DNA of 45,340 nt from Shewanella sp. 10N.286.48.A6 (GCF_002873135.1 NZ_MCVI01000043.1:1-45340); one strand, 5' to 3'; counted from the stretch's first letter, positions 34,319-44,633 are shown. Numbers and translations are program-made. The notes: a model not told the origin generated them from the letters alone.

Positions 34319-36238
34319 ATGGCTGGTTTAGGGATTGAAATGCATCAAGATTCTTTACAGGATAAACAAGGGTTTTGGGGAAAGGCTGCCAAGGCCATTA
34401 CCTGGGATAAGCTGTTTGATAGTGTGTTAGATGAGGCTAATGCGCCATTTTATCAATGGTTTGCTGGTGGCGAAATGAATACCTGCTATAACGCTGTTGA
34501 CCGTCATGTGTTAGCTGGCCACGGTGATCGCATTGCCATTGAATACATAAGTCCTGTAACCCAAAATCAGTACAGTATTAGTTATCAAGAATTACTATCC
34601 CAAGTGAGCCGGTTAGCCGGTTACATGCAATCCATTGGCATTGAAAAGGGCGATAGAGTGGTCATTTATATGCCGATGGTGCCAGAAACCGCCTATGCCA
34701 TGCTGGCCTGTGCCCGCATAGGCGCCATTCACTCTGTGGTGTTTGGCGGCTTTGCAGCCAATGAATTAGCCACCCGGATTAATGATGCTAAACCGAAACT
34801 TATTTTATCGGCATCTTGTGGTATTGAGCCGTCAGGCGTGGTGAAGTACAAACCGCTATTAGATGATGCCTTAGCTCAAGCGTCTCACCAAGTTGACCAT
34901 TGCGTTATTCTCAATCGACCTCAATATACTGCAGACTTACAAAGCCCAAGGGACGTTGACTGGCAAAGTGCTGTGAGCCATGCATCGTCAGTGGATTGCG
35001 TCGCCGTTGAAGCGACCCATCCGCTGTATGTGCTTTATACCTCAGGTACAACAGGCCAACCCAAAGGCGTGGTGAGAGATAATGGTGGCCATGGGGTGGC
35101 GCTAATCTGGTCTATGAAGCACATATATAATATCGGCGCTGGCGATGTGTTTTGGGCTGCATCAGATGTGGGCTGGGTTGTGGGTCATTCTTATATTGTT
35201 TACGGGCCATTATTAGTTGGCGCAACAACATTGATGTATGAAGGTAAGCCCATTGGTACCCCCGATGCGGGGGCTTTTTGGCGGATCATCGAACAATATA
35301 ATGTAAAAAGCTTTTTTACCGCGCCGACGGCCATTCGAGCCATTAAACGCGAAGATCCTGACGGAGCATTAGTTAAAGGTGTTGATTTATCGTGTTTAGG
35401 GCAAGTATTTCTTGCGGGTGAACGCTGCGATCCCGACACGCTCAATTGGGCCCAAGATAAATTGGCCAAACCTGTTATCGATCACTGGTGGCAAACTGAA
35501 ACCGGTTGGCCAGTTGCGGCGAATTTGATGGGGATAGATCCTATCGAGATTAAAGCGGGATCGCCCGCAAGACCAGTGCCCGGTTATCAGGTCGAAGTAC
35601 TCGATGCCATGGGCGAGCAAGTTAGCGCCAATGAAAGTGGTAATGTGGTGATTAAACTGCCGTTGCCACCGGGTAACTTAACCACCTTATGGAACAACGA
35701 TAAACGCTATGTGGAGAGCTATTTATCTATGTATCAAGGTTATTATTTAACGGGCGATGCGGGCTATATTGATGAAGATGGCTACCTGTATATTATGAGC
35801 CGCATAGATGACATTATTAACGTTGCTGGGCACCGATTATCTACTGGGCGCTTTGAAGAGGTATTGTGCCAACATTCAGCGGTTGCAGAAGCGGCGGTTA
35901 TTGGGGTGCAAGATAAACTCAAAGGTCAGGTACCGTTAGGGCTAGTGGTACTTAAAAATGGCGTCGAGTTATCTGATGAAGTTTTATATCAAGAGTTACT
36001 AGCATTGGTGAGACATGAAATTGGCCCAGTGGCGTCTTTTCGATTAGTCAGCGCGGTGCAAAAACTGCCTAAAACCCGCTCGGGTAAAATCTTGCGCGCC
36101 ACCATGCGTAAGATTGCTGACAATAACGAATATACTATGCCTGCCACTATTGAAGATCCGATGACGCTAGATATTATTCGCACGGCATTAACTAAGATGG
36201 GCTATGCTGATGCGTTGGCCAAGGAACTCACGGTTTAG
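34319..36238 (+). CDS. PrpE-like short-chain acyl-CoA synthetase
   Basis: A 639-residue AMP-forming acyl-CoA synthetase of the propionyl-CoA/acetyl-CoA synthetase group. Core motifs: YTSGTTGQPKGVV (P-loop), DVGWVVGHSYIVYGPLL (the PrpE-like form), WWQTETGWP, GYYLTGDAGYIDEDGYLYIMSRIDDIINVAGHRLSTG, and PKTRSGKILR with the C-terminal lysine regulated by acetylation. It activates a short acid with ATP and CoA; propionate is the nearest family assignment, though acetoacetate or another leucine-related acid is possible given divergence from liuR. GGAG six bases before the ATG; own terminator. Confidence 0.9.
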   Translation: MAGLGIEMHQDSLQDKQGFWGKAAKAITWDKLFDSVLDEANAPFYQWFAGGEMNTCYNAVDRHVLAGHGDRIAIEYISPVTQNQYSISYQELLSQVSRLAGYMQSIGIEKGDRVVIYMPMVPETAYAMLACARIGAIHSVVFGGFAANELATRINDAKPKLILSASCGIEPSGVVKYKPLLDDALAQASHQVDHCVILNRPQYTADLQSPRDVDWQSAVSHASSVDCVAVEATHPLYVLYTSGTTGQPKGVVRDNGGHGVALIWSMKHIYNIGAGDVFWAASDVGWVVGHSYIVYGPLLVGATTLMYEGKPIGTPDAGAFWRIIEQYNVKSFFTAPTAIRAIKREDPDGALVKGVDLSCLGQVFLAGERCDPDTLNWAQDKLAKPVIDHWWQTETGWPVAANLMGIDPIEIKAGSPARPVPGYQVEVLDAMGEQVSANESGNVVIKLPLPPGNLTTLWNNDKRYVESYLSMYQGYYLTGDAGYIDEDGYLYIMSRIDDIINVAGHRLSTGRFEEVLCQHSAVAEAAVIGVQDKLKGQVPLGLVVLKNGVELSDEVLYQELLALVRHEIGPVASFRLVSAVQKLPKTRSGKILRATMRKIADNNEYTMPATIEDPMTLDIIRTALTKMGYADALAKELTV

Positions 36239-36255
36239 TTTGTGTGTCATGTTAA

Positions 36256-36283
36256 CAAACGAGCCTGATGGCTCGTTTTTTTA
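36256..36283 (+). terminator. Terminator of the acyl-CoA synthetase gene
   Basis: Stem ACGAGCC / GGCTCGT, loop TGAT, seven T. Confidence 0.92.
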
Positions 36284-36521
36284 TAGATAACGCCTTTTTA
36301 TCGAATATAAAGATATTAAGGACTAAATTTGGTCTAAACTGAGAGTTAAGTGCTGATTTATAGTGTTATTTAATCAAACTGAGATGTTTTTTATTTTATA
36401 ATCGGCAAGGGTATTCTATCTATCGTTAAACTAGATGTATTCTCGAATTCAGTTACTCGTGGCTGAAATTGAGAAAGATGACTGTTAACCAGTAAATATG
36501 ACAAAGGTTTGATCAAGTTTT

Positions 36522-36998
36522 ATGAACAACATTAAAGAACTGCCAGAAAAGATTAATACTAAAACCAGCAGACTATTTTGGTTAACCATTTTTACTGGTG
36601 GTATTTACCCGATAATTTGGTTATTTGCTAAGTATCCCAAAATGGATGCAATTACATCAATTCGCACCGCTGATGACGACTTTATTATCGCTATCGCGGT
36701 TTGCTTTGGCTTTGGTGGTGTGCTGTCACACAGTGCAATGGGGTTATTGAGTGGAGTAGGTAGTTTGTTACTTTTTGGCGCTTTCTTCTTGTACGTGTTT
36801 TGGTCATTTAGGGCCCGTTCTGCATTACAAGACTATGCCCATGTGAATTTTGGAATTGATTTCAAAATGAACACGTTTTTCACCGTGGTATTTAATATTT
36901 TCTATATCAATTATTGCATTAATCGATTACCTGAAGAGCAGCAAAAAGGCCACCCAGCCTATGGCAAAGGCAGTATTAACATTACAGAGATTAAGTGA
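36522..36998 (+). CDS. DUF4234-like inner-membrane protein
   Basis: A 158-residue protein with about four hydrophobic segments. It starts with a polar 15 residues, then LFWLTIFTGGIYPIIWLFA, a charged loop, IIAIAVCFGFGGVLS and LLSGVGSLLLFGAFFLYVFWSF, and closes with FTVVFNIFYINYCINRLPEE, a tail often seen in DUF4234 proteins. Function unknown. The ribosome-binding site is poor: AAAGG lies 14 bases before the ATG at 36522, so weak or regulated translation is possible. Flanked by a terminator on each side, so a single gene. Confidence 0.65.
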   Translation: MNNIKELPEKINTKTSRLFWLTIFTGGIYPIIWLFAKYPKMDAITSIRTADDDFIIAIAVCFGFGGVLSHSAMGLLSGVGSLLLFGAFFLYVFWSFRARSALQDYAHVNFGIDFKMNTFFTVVFNIFYINYCINRLPEEQQKGHPAYGKGSINITEIK

Positions 36999-37032
36999 AG
37001 TAACAAGCTGATAAGGCCTTAAGGATAGATAC

Positions 37033-37071
37033 AAAAAAGCAGACTATTTTTAATCAAATAGTCTGCTTTTT
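37033..37071. terminator. Bidirectional terminator
   Basis: Stem AAGCAGACTATTT / AAATAGTCTGCTT with A- and T-runs on either side, between the plus-strand membrane protein gene and the minus-strand LysR gene. Confidence 0.9.
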
Positions 37072-37213
37072 ATGAATAAGTTTACTGAAAAACCTTGTGG
37101 TTATTATTTTTGATGCAACGTCATCAAATTATTTATTGAACTCAGTAATAGCCTTTGCATTGTTTGCTCACCTAAATGTTGTGAGCATTGCTCGGCGTTT
37201 ATGTCGCTGGTGT

Positions 37214-38212
37214 TTATTTTTCAAATAGACAGGCTTCATCGCTGCCATTGGCGCCCTGAGTAACCAGTTGTGCAATTTTATGTTTAACGCAATCAGTTAA
37301 CTTGCGCTCTGATTTTCGGGTTTGCATATACAGGTTCATATTAGGCTTATTACGCATCAGTTCGGCGCGCTCTGTTTTCGGTATCATTTGCGCCCTAATT
37401 GCTTCATTTTGAGTTAAGTGATCAACCGCGCCTTGTGATACCACTAACGTGATGGCATCAGTGCCAACGAGGAAGTCACTAATTTCATTGAGATTATTGG
37501 TTTTGGCTGCAACGTCGAGCTCGCGTTTACGGCTATCGGCAAACTGTTTCAGTGGTGTGGCTTCAATGTCACTATTAAAGTGTAACACTTCGGTCAAAAT
37601 AACCGGGTAGTTCAGCACTCTATCAAGAATAGGTTTGTATATCTCATTCCAAATTGGGTGATCATCTCTTGCGACAATGAAGGTATCTCGCACTTCACAT
37701 ATTTTCTGATTTTGAATCCCTACATGGCTAGATGCTTGGCAACTTATCACCACATCACATTGGCTATTTAGCAGCATTTCTTCATCATTGGGACCATTGT
37801 CTTGCAGTACCGCTGATTTCACACAGGCGCTCATGCAACTACATTGATAGAGATTTCTTAGTAGGCCATTGGTGAAGCCCGATGGAGCATGGATAACAAC
37901 TTTGTTATCAAGTTTGTCATTACTTTTATCAATTTCTTGGGCTAAGTCGAGGTGGTTTATCTCGATTTTTTTAATGATGGGGTAGAGCCGTTGTGCTTTA
38001 TCGCTAATTTCAAGACCGGCTACTTTTTTGACAAATAAGGGGTCATCAAATGCATCTCGCAAGCGTGATAAACAGCGGCTTATCTTTGATTGAGGAACAT
38101 TAAAAGCTTCAGCAGTGAGCTTACCACTTTTAAATTCATATAGCCTTAAAAATACTAATAATGTCATGTAATCAAGATGCTGAAGCTTGTCTTGAGTGGT
38201 CGCGTTAATCAT
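37214..38212 (-). CDS. LysR-family transcriptional regulator
   Basis: A 332-residue regulator. The helix-turn-helix lies at about 16-62 (MTLLVFLRLYEFKSGKLTAEAFNVPQSKISRCLSRLRDAFDDPLFVKKVAG), the usual LysR layout with DPLFV after the recognition helix. The effector domain (about 100-310) has the periplasmic-binding-protein-like halves, and contains an unusual CSCMSAC cluster near 122-128 that could respond to redox or metal, which is speculation. No divergent gene close by indicates a target; the gnd promoter is 500 bases away. GGAAA precedes the ATG. Confidence 0.85.
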   Translation of the reverse strand: MINATTQDKLQHLDYMTLLVFLRLYEFKSGKLTAEAFNVPQSKISRCLSRLRDAFDDPLFVKKVAGLEISDKAQRLYPIIKKIEINHLDLAQEIDKSNDKLDNKVVIHAPSGFTNGLLRNLYQCSCMSACVKSAVLQDNGPNDEEMLLNSQCDVVISCQASSHVGIQNQKICEVRDTFIVARDDHPIWNEIYKPILDRVLNYPVILTEVLHFNSDIEATPLKQFADSRKRELDVAAKTNNLNEISDFLVGTDAITLVVSQGAVDHLTQNEAIRAQMIPKTERAELMRNKPNMNLYMQTRKSERKLTDCVKHKIAQLVTQGANGSDEACLFEK

Positions 38213-38738
38213 TGATTAGTTTCCGTAGCTGATGTGAATTTTTTGAATATACCAATTTCGGGGTATAGGTTGCAGGTTAATTGTAGTATTTATTAACCTA
38301 ATCACATTTTTAATGGAATTTATTCAAGAAGTGTTAATTGGCAGAGGGGTAAAATCTAATTTTAAATCATTAGCTTAATTGCTTAAAACAGGTGGGTTTA
38401 GAGAAAGTACACTTTACCTATACAATTTAGGATTGCTGGTTAAGTGAACAGGTTTAATGATTGATATGTGTTTTTAATGCCAGTAAAAGGAAATGCAAAA
38501 TAACTTTTACTCGGATAAACAAAGCATCACTTCCTTATCTAAAGTTAAAAATCTAGATTAAGGTGTTGTCTTATATGAATAATTTTTTTCAGAGTCTTGT
38601 TGGTGATCTAATATGCCGCTTTTGGCAAAAGTGTATGCACGTATTATGACTGTAATTTAGTTACACAAATCAGTATAATCACCGTCCAAATGGATTCGCT
38701 ATACGCGATTAATCTCTGCGACCTTTGGAAAATAATAA
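38213..38738. other. Divergent LysR / gnd intergenic region
   Basis: 526 bases, AT-rich. The only element is a TATAAT at 38674-38679 before gnd. No hairpin, repeat or credible small frame. Confidence 0.5.
38674..38679 (+). promoter_or_regulatory. Candidate -10 box of gnd
   Basis: Perfect TATAAT 60 bases before the gnd start, in the same CAGTATAATC context as the site before the yfaZ-like gene. The -35 region is not well matched. Confidence 0.4.
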
Positions 38739-40268
38739 ATGAATACCCTACCATTCAGTTCAGACATCGGCGTTATTGGCCTTGGTGTTATGGGCAAGAA
38801 TCTCGCGTTAAACATCGTTGATAATGGCTACCAGGTTGCTGCTTTTGATTTAGATACTGTCAAAGTTAATGCTGCCATTAATCAAGAACAAGCGGAAAGA
38901 AAAGCCAATTCAGCCCCCCGAATGCTGGCTTGTAATAATCTTACCGAAATGCTGTCATCTCTAACTAAGCCACGTGTTATTGTGCTGTCAGTTCCTGCTG
39001 GTGGACCTGTTGATGGAGTGTGTAAATCATTAATTGAAGCGGGCATTGAGTCAGATGACATTGTCGTTGATACCGGTAATAGTTTATGGACTGATACTGT
39101 AGAACGTGAAGCACGTTATAAAGGTCAGTTTGTTTTCTTTAGCTCTGCAGTCTCTGGCGGTGAAGTTGGCGCTCGATTTGGCCCTTCTTTAATGCCTAGT
39201 GGCGATAAAGCTGCATGGCAGTATGTAGCACCTGTCTGGAATGCCATAGCAGCTAAAGTCGATCCTGCTACAGGTTTACCCATTGAACGTTTTGAGCCTG
39301 GTAACCCAGTTGTTGAAGGCGAGCCTTGTACAACATACATAGGTCCTGCCGGTTCTGGTCACTATGTGAAAATGGTACATAACGGCATTGAATATGCGGA
39401 CATGCAGTTAATTTGCGAAGCATTTCAATTGCTTCATGACGGATTAGGCTTAAGTGCCCATGAAATTGGTGATATTTTCAATGGCTGGAATAATGGCAGC
39501 TTGAATAGCTATCTGATGGGGATAAGTGCAGAAGTATTGCAGCAAGATGATCCACTAACAGGCAAGCCATTAGTTGAGATGATCCTTGATAAAGCAGGTC
39601 AAAAAGGCACAGGCCTTTGGACTGCGGTAAGCAGTTTACAAATTGGTTGCCCTGCGCCTACGATTGCCGAAGCTGTTTATGCCCGCGCGGTAAGTACTCA
39701 AAAAGATTTACGAGTACAGCTTAACAGCAAACTTGCTGCCCCTGCGGTTGTAACCCTTTCTGGTGCAGAAAAAGCAGCATTTATTGCTAACTTAGAAGAT
39801 GCACTATATTGCGCCAAAGTGTGCTGCTATGCACAAGGGTTCCAGCTAATGGCAATGGCCGCGAAAGAGCAAAACTGGACTTTAGATTTTGCTGAAATAG
39901 CCAAAATTTGGCGTGCAGGCTGTATTATTCGTGCCACTTTCTTGCAAGAAATTACCAAGGCTTACCAAGATAATGCTGAGCTGCCGAACTTATTAATGGC
40001 TGATACCTTCAGTGCTAGCTTATCGGCTAAACATATGAATTGGCGTAAAACGGTTGCCGCATCAGTGATGCAAGGCACGCCAGCGCCATGTATTAGCTCG
40101 GCAATTGCTTATTATGATAGTTACCGATGTGAAACTTTGCCTGCTAACTTACTTCAAGGTCAGCGCGATTTCTTTGGTGCTCATACGTTTGAACGCACTG
40201 ACAAGCCAGCGGGTGAAAAGTATCATTTAGATTGGAGTGCTAAAGCGCGCACCTTATCTAAAGTTTAA
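38739..40268 (+). CDS. gnd: 6-phosphogluconate dehydrogenase, decarboxylating
   Basis: A 509-residue oxidative pentose-phosphate enzyme converting 6-phosphogluconate to ribulose 5-phosphate and CO2 with NADP+. Rossmann motif GVIGLGVMGKNLALN (11-25), substrate and catalytic segment AGSGHYVKMVHNGIEYADMQ (about 204-223, with the catalytic lysine), then the all-helical C-terminal domain ending near ISSAIAYYDSYR and a tail that includes QRDFFGAHTFER. The length is the long form of about 470-510 residues. Monocistronic; no zwf or edd nearby. Confidence 0.95.
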   Translation: MNTLPFSSDIGVIGLGVMGKNLALNIVDNGYQVAAFDLDTVKVNAAINQEQAERKANSAPRMLACNNLTEMLSSLTKPRVIVLSVPAGGPVDGVCKSLIEAGIESDDIVVDTGNSLWTDTVEREARYKGQFVFFSSAVSGGEVGARFGPSLMPSGDKAAWQYVAPVWNAIAAKVDPATGLPIERFEPGNPVVEGEPCTTYIGPAGSGHYVKMVHNGIEYADMQLICEAFQLLHDGLGLSAHEIGDIFNGWNNGSLNSYLMGISAEVLQQDDPLTGKPLVEMILDKAGQKGTGLWTAVSSLQIGCPAPTIAEAVYARAVSTQKDLRVQLNSKLAAPAVVTLSGAEKAAFIANLEDALYCAKVCCYAQGFQLMAMAAKEQNWTLDFAEIAKIWRAGCIIRATFLQEITKAYQDNAELPNLLMADTFSASLSAKHMNWRKTVAASVMQGTPAPCISSAIAYYDSYRCETLPANLLQGQRDFFGAHTFERTDKPAGEKYHLDWSAKARTLSKV

Positions 40269-40310
40269 ATTGCAAAAGCAGTTTAAGACTTATTGTAAAT
40301 CAATAGATTA

Positions 40311-40348
40311 AAAAAGGGCTTCTACTAAATAGTAGAAGCCCTTTTTAT
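40311..40348. terminator. Bidirectional gnd / menA terminator
   Basis: Stem AAGGGCTTCTACTA / TAGTAGAAGCCCTT, loop AA, with A-run and T-run, between convergent genes. Confidence 0.93.
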
Positions 40349-40361
40349 TGGTGATATTTTA

Positions 40362-41243
40362 TTATTGCGGCAAACTAAACACTAAACCTATGCTAAATAA
40401 CAAGCTAAAAATCATTGTGAGTTTTGCGGTTCTGCCTAGAATTGGATTGAGTGCTTCACCACTGGTGTTACTGAACTCGCCACTTAACTGACGGGCATAA
40501 ACGATGGAAAGCCCGGCGAGTAAAACCGGTAAACCAGCAAGGTAGCCCATCAGAAAACCGCCAATGATGAGCCCAAAGGGTAAATACACTAAGGCTTGAT
40601 AAAGCACTCTTGCCTGAGCTTGGCCGATACGAACCGCTAAGGTGTTTTTGCCAGCTTTGGTATCAGTTTGGATATCACGGGTATTATTGACGAGCATAAT
40701 CGCGGCATTGAACATACCAATGGCGCTGCCAAGTAACCAAGCGCTGATACTGGTTTCCCCAGCCTGTAAGTAATAACTACCTACTACGGCCACTAGTCCA
40801 AAAAAAACAAATGCGGCGATTTCACCTAAACCGTGAGAAGCTAATGGATACGGGCCGCCACTGTAACAGACGGCACCTAATAATGAGGCTACAGCTAAAA
40901 TAGCGATAGGCCAACCACCGTGTAAAATCAGTGCTGAGCCGACGATAAGTGCGAGAATAAGACACAAAATCATCGCATTTCGAACACTGTTGGGAGATAT
41001 CATGCCACTTTGGGTAACTCGAACTGGACCAACACGCTCATCGGTATCAATACCGTTTTTGTAGTCAAAATAATCGTTGGCTAGGTTTACGGCTATTTGC
41101 AATAAAATAGCACACAGCATCGAGATACAAGCAATTGTAAAACTAAAAAGTTCTAAATGTAGTGCTAAAATATTACCAATTAATAATGGACCAATCGCAG
41201 CCGGTAAAGTACGTGGTCTAATAGCTAAAATCCAAGATTGCAT
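40362..41243 (-). CDS. menA: 1,4-dihydroxy-2-naphthoate octaprenyltransferase
   Basis: A 293-residue integral membrane prenyltransferase of the UbiA superfamily, which joins the polyprenyl chain to dihydroxynaphthoate in menaquinone synthesis. About eight or nine membrane segments; the first aspartate-rich motif is NDYFDYKNGIDTDERVGP (56-73) and the second is NNTRDIQTDTKAGK. The MenA form is shown by VNLANDYFDYKNG and the WILAIRPRTLPAAIGP start. There is no clear ribosome-binding site before the ATG. Menaquinone fits an anaerobically respiring Shewanella. Confidence 0.94.
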   Translation of the reverse strand: MQSWILAIRPRTLPAAIGPLLIGNILALHLELFSFTIACISMLCAILLQIAVNLANDYFDYKNGIDTDERVGPVRVTQSGMISPNSVRNAMILCLILALIVGSALILHGGWPIAILAVASLLGAVCYSGGPYPLASHGLGEIAAFVFFGLVAVVGSYYLQAGETSISAWLLGSAIGMFNAAIMLVNNTRDIQTDTKAGKNTLAVRIGQAQARVLYQALVYLPFGLIIGGFLMGYLAGLPVLLAGLSIVYARQLSGEFSNTSGEALNPILGRTAKLTMIFSLLFSIGLVFSLPQ

Positions 41244-41477
41244 ATAATTAAGGCTTCAGGGTGTTGATTTAAATTAGAATGGACTAATAGCATAGCAATT
41301 TTTTGAGATTTTGTACGGGGTTATGATCTCGCAAATGATGAAAAAGTTATGCTATTTTTTCTTCTAGGTAGATTTAATTTTATATGCGACTCAATTTACG
41401 ATTAAATTTTCCAGTAACCAAGGTTATTAAGTTAACCTATGATATTAGTGATAAGTAAATAAACTGCTAGGAATATT

Positions 41478-42341
41478 ATGAGCCAAGTATTAAATGACCT
41501 TTTGTCTTTGTTGTCTCTAGAGCGAATTGAATTAGGGCTGTTTCGCGGTCAAAGCCAAGACTTGGGTTTTGGTCATGTTTTTGGTGGCCAGGTGATGGGG
41601 CAAGCGCTGAGCGCTGCTAAGCAAACCGTCAGTGAAGATCGCCATGTGCACTCTTTACATTCTTACTTTTTACGAGCCGGTGATGAAAAGTTACCGATTG
41701 TCTATGATGTTGAAAATATGCGTGATGGCGGCAGCTTCAGTGCAAGACGCGTAAAAGCGATTCAGAAGGGTAGGCCAATTTTTTATATGACCTGTTCTTT
41801 TCAAGCTCCAGAGGAAGGCTTTGAACATCAAGCTGAAATGCCTAATGTCCCCGGGCCTGAAGGCATACTTAATCAGCAAGAACTTGCTGTGAGTATGCGA
41901 GATAAGATCCCAGCAAGAATACTTGAAAAGTTTATGACTGACTCACCGATTGAGATGCGTTTAGTTAACCCTTCGCACCCCATCGCGCCTGATTCCACTG
42001 AGCCCAAACGATATATCTGGATGCGTGCCAGTGGTAAAATCCCAACGGATCATAATGTACAAGAATATTTATTGGCTTATGCCTCTGATTTTAATTTTTT
42101 AGTCACCGCAGCTCAGCCTCATGGGGTTTCATTTTTAACGCCTGGCGTTAAGATGGCGACTATTGATCATGCGATGTGGTTCCATAGACCGTTTAACTTT
42201 TCTGATTGGTTGCTTTACAGTGTTGAAAGCAGCAATGCTAGCGGTGGTCGCGGTTTTGTAAAGGGGCAGTTTTTTGATCAACAAGGCCGTTTAGTTGCAT
42301 CAGCAACCCAAGAAGGCCTACTTAGAATGACAAAAGGATAA
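41478..42341 (+). CDS. tesB: Acyl-CoA thioesterase II
   Basis: A 287-residue double-hotdog thioesterase that hydrolyses medium and long acyl-CoAs to free acids. Typical pieces: [24 protein letters not shown] (22-45), [90 protein letters not shown] with the conserved active-site aspartate and glutamine. AGGA five to six bases before the ATG. It overlaps functionally with the acyl-CoA pathways here. ybaY follows three bases later, as in enteric genomes. Confidence 0.95.
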   Translation: MSQVLNDLLSLLSLERIELGLFRGQSQDLGFGHVFGGQVMGQALSAAKQTVSEDRHVHSLHSYFLRAGDEKLPIVYDVENMRDGGSFSARRVKAIQKGRPIFYMTCSFQAPEEGFEHQAEMPNVPGPEGILNQQELAVSMRDKIPARILEKFMTDSPIEMRLVNPSHPIAPDSTEPKRYIWMRASGKIPTDHNVQEYLLAYASDFNFLVTAAQPHGVSFLTPGVKMATIDHAMWFHRPFNFSDWLLYSVESSNASGGRGFVKGQFFDQQGRLVASATQEGLLRMTKG

Positions 42342-42344
42342 TTT

Positions 42345-42740
42345 ATGAAATTTTCATTTAAAATGGCGATATTTTCGTTATTAACATTAATGCTAAGTGC
42401 TTGTGTCACCGTTCAACCTGAGCCGCCAGTGGTTATTAATGGCTATGCGGGCTACTTAGAAAAAATAGCCTTGCCTCAAGGCTGTAAAATCAATATTGCC
42501 ATTATTGACTTTAATACCCCAGGTTCAATCATTTCACAAAAGACCTTCGATATTGCCAGAGCTCCAGTGCCGTTTAAGTTTACTTTACCTGCTGAAGGTA
42601 TTGATGATGCGGTGGATTATGGGGTGGTGGCAATGATTACCTACAATGAGCAGGTAATTTTTCAAACCTATGAAAAGTTTCAAGTCATCCACAACGACAA
42701 GTTCACCACTGAAGTTGTGATGAAAAAAGTCCCTCATTAG
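42345..42740 (+). CDS. ybaY: YbaY-family lipoprotein
   Basis: A 131-residue lipoprotein with lipobox MLSAC (Cys20) after an N-terminal hydrophobic stretch. The mature domain (about 30-130) is a single beta-rich unit like YscW/YbaY: NGYAGYLEKIALPQGCKINIAIIDF, FKFTLPAEGIDDAVDYGVVAMI, then a final YEKFQVI strand. Function unknown; pilotin-like roles in the family are not implied here. AAAGGA in the last codons of tesB serves as the ribosome-binding site, so the pair is translationally coupled. This tesB-ybaY order is shared with E. coli. Confidence 0.85.
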   Translation: MKFSFKMAIFSLLTLMLSACVTVQPEPPVVINGYAGYLEKIALPQGCKINIAIIDFNTPGSIISQKTFDIARAPVPFKFTLPAEGIDDAVDYGVVAMITYNEQVIFQTYEKFQVIHNDKFTTEVVMKKVPH

Positions 42741-42892
42741 TTTTCGTTAGGTTTAACTCACTCAACCTATAAATATAATGCCCTAAGAATCATTTTAGGG
42801 CATAAGTCACATCTTAATATTTCCGCCATTGCTTATGTTGGTTTTCGGGTAATAATCAAATTCTTCATCAATTTTTATTTAAGGCTTAAGTT

Positions 42893-44134
42893 GTGCCTGA
42901 ATTGTCTGCATCTACAAGGACTAAAACCTGTCGGCCAAAATCTGAAATACGCTTAATTTGGGCTTTGTGCTTAGCATCTGTCGTGGTTTATATAAACCTA
43001 TATGCCATGCAGGGGATGTTGCCATCCATTGCTGAACACTTTGAGGTTTCAGGTGCTAGAGCTACATTGATTCTATCTTTTACCAGTTTTTCACTGGCAT
43101 TTTCATTACTGTTGTATGCGGTTATTTCCGATAGAGTCGGGCGGTTAATGCCGATCATGGTGAGTATGTGGTTACTCGCAGCCTCTAATATCTTACTGAT
43201 TTTTGTACAAGACTTTGACTCTTTGTTGATGGTGAGGTTACTGCAAGGGGTTTTGTTAGCTGCCGTACCAGCCATTGCGATGGCTTATTTTAAAGAGCAA
43301 CTGCCAGCGAGCTTTATGCTAAAAGCTGCAGGTATTTACATTATGTCCAATAGTCTTGGTGGTATTGGCGGACGCCTGATGGGTGGGTTATTGTCACAAT
43401 ACTTTGATTGGCAGTCAGCAATGATGGTGAATTTTTTGGTGACCTTAACGGGTATCGCCTTGGTGACTTATCTATTACCTCGATGTGAGCAAAAAAATGC
43501 CCCACAATTAGATAAGCAAAGTACCTTTTTGAAGATAAAACAAGATATTGGCGGCTTTGTTTATCACTTAACGGATCATCAAATGCGCTTAGTGTATGTC
43601 ATTGGTGGCATAGCGTTTATGATGATGGTAAACCAGTTTAGTTTTATTCAATTACACCTCATGGCTGAGCCGTATGGGTTTAGTCGTTTCGGTGCGACAT
43701 TAATTTTCTTATGCTATCTCAGTGGCACTTTTACTTCGTACTTATCTGCAAAGTGGGTGGTTAAATTTGGGGTGGAATTTTTATATCGCGGCGCATTAGT
43801 TGTGATGTTCTTGGGTACTTTACTGACCTTAGTTGATAATTTATTTGCTATCGTTATAGGCTTTTTATTAACAGCAAGTGGATTCTTTTTAACCCATAGC
43901 TGTTGTAACTCATTTGTGGCCATCAGGGCGTCCTCTCACAGGGCTAAAGCAACATCACTATACCTTTGTAGTTATTATCTCGGCGCAGCTCTTGGAGGGC
44001 CTTACTTGATGATGTTTTGGGTTCAAGCTGAATGGCAAGGTGTTGTTGTGGGTTCAGTTGGCTTATTGGTATTACTGTCGCTGGCTATATTCAGGTTGTC
44101 GCATTATCAAAGCCTAAGTAAAGCTGCTGTATAA
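42893..44134 (+). CDS. MFS transporter (YnfM-like)
   Basis: A 413-residue major facilitator with 12 hydrophobic segments. The loop between helices 2 and 3 is SDRVGRLMPIM, the standard MFS motif A form. The early region YAMQGMLPSIAEHFEVSGARATLILS and the later FFLTHSCCNSFVAIRASSHRAKATSLYLCSYYLGAALGG resemble YnfM-type efflux carriers. The substrate is unknown. The start is a GTG at 42893 with AAGG eight bases upstream. It ends before a strong terminator; no regulator adjoins. Confidence 0.87.
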   Translation: MPELSASTRTKTCRPKSEIRLIWALCLASVVVYINLYAMQGMLPSIAEHFEVSGARATLILSFTSFSLAFSLLLYAVISDRVGRLMPIMVSMWLLAASNILLIFVQDFDSLLMVRLLQGVLLAAVPAIAMAYFKEQLPASFMLKAAGIYIMSNSLGGIGGRLMGGLLSQYFDWQSAMMVNFLVTLTGIALVTYLLPRCEQKNAPQLDKQSTFLKIKQDIGGFVYHLTDHQMRLVYVIGGIAFMMMVNQFSFIQLHLMAEPYGFSRFGATLIFLCYLSGTFTSYLSAKWVVKFGVEFLYRGALVVMFLGTLLTLVDNLFAIVIGFLLTASGFFLTHSCCNSFVAIRASSHRAKATSLYLCSYYLGAALGGPYLMMFWVQAEWQGVVVGSVGLLVLLSLAIFRLSHYQSLSKAAV

Positions 44135-44174
44135 TGTCAGTCCTCTTGGGAAAATAATTTCGTCATTGTTTATA

Positions 44175-44201
44175 GAAGAAGCCTTAATGGCTTCTTTTTT
44201 T
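44175..44201 (+). terminator. Terminator of the MFS gene
   Basis: Stem GAAGCC / GGCTTC, loop TTAAT, then seven T. Confidence 0.9.
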
Positions 44202-44583
44202 GTCTCAAATTTACAGTTAAATAAGACTTTATAAGCACAGAGTTGAATAGCGATTTAGTTAATGAATTTAATAAAGTCACTAATTGATGAATTGAATAGC
44301 AGGTTGTGAGTAGGCAGTGCTTAGTATTGGTTTGAATCGTTCTAGTTTGAAAGCTCTCTAAGGCGGATTTGAAGTTATCAATTGGAGGATTTTATAGTGT
44401 TTTCGCTTGGTTGCTGTAATTGGTGTGATCGAGTATATCCGTAATAGGATATATGATGGATAAGAGCTGTTTGAATTAGGTTACAGATATCGATGAGATA
44501 TTAGCGATGAGTTCTTTTGGGAAATTTACTCATATTCGTCATTGGAGCTTTTTTAACACGCTACCAACTCGCCTAATTTTAGG
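44202..44583. other. Spacer before the tRNA cluster
   Basis: About 380 bases between the MFS gene terminator and the tRNA terminator. No open frame with coding signs, no repeat shared with the rest of the window. Confidence 0.5.
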
Positions 44584-44610
44584 CACAAAAAAACCACATT
44601 TAAGTGGTTT
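44584..44610 (-). terminator. tRNA-Glu operon terminator
   Basis: Minus-strand stem AAACCAC / GTGGTTT, loop TTAAAT, followed by a U-tract, about 24 bases after the last tRNA. Confidence 0.85.
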
Positions 44611-44633
44611 ATGTTCTTTTAGAAAAAAGAAGG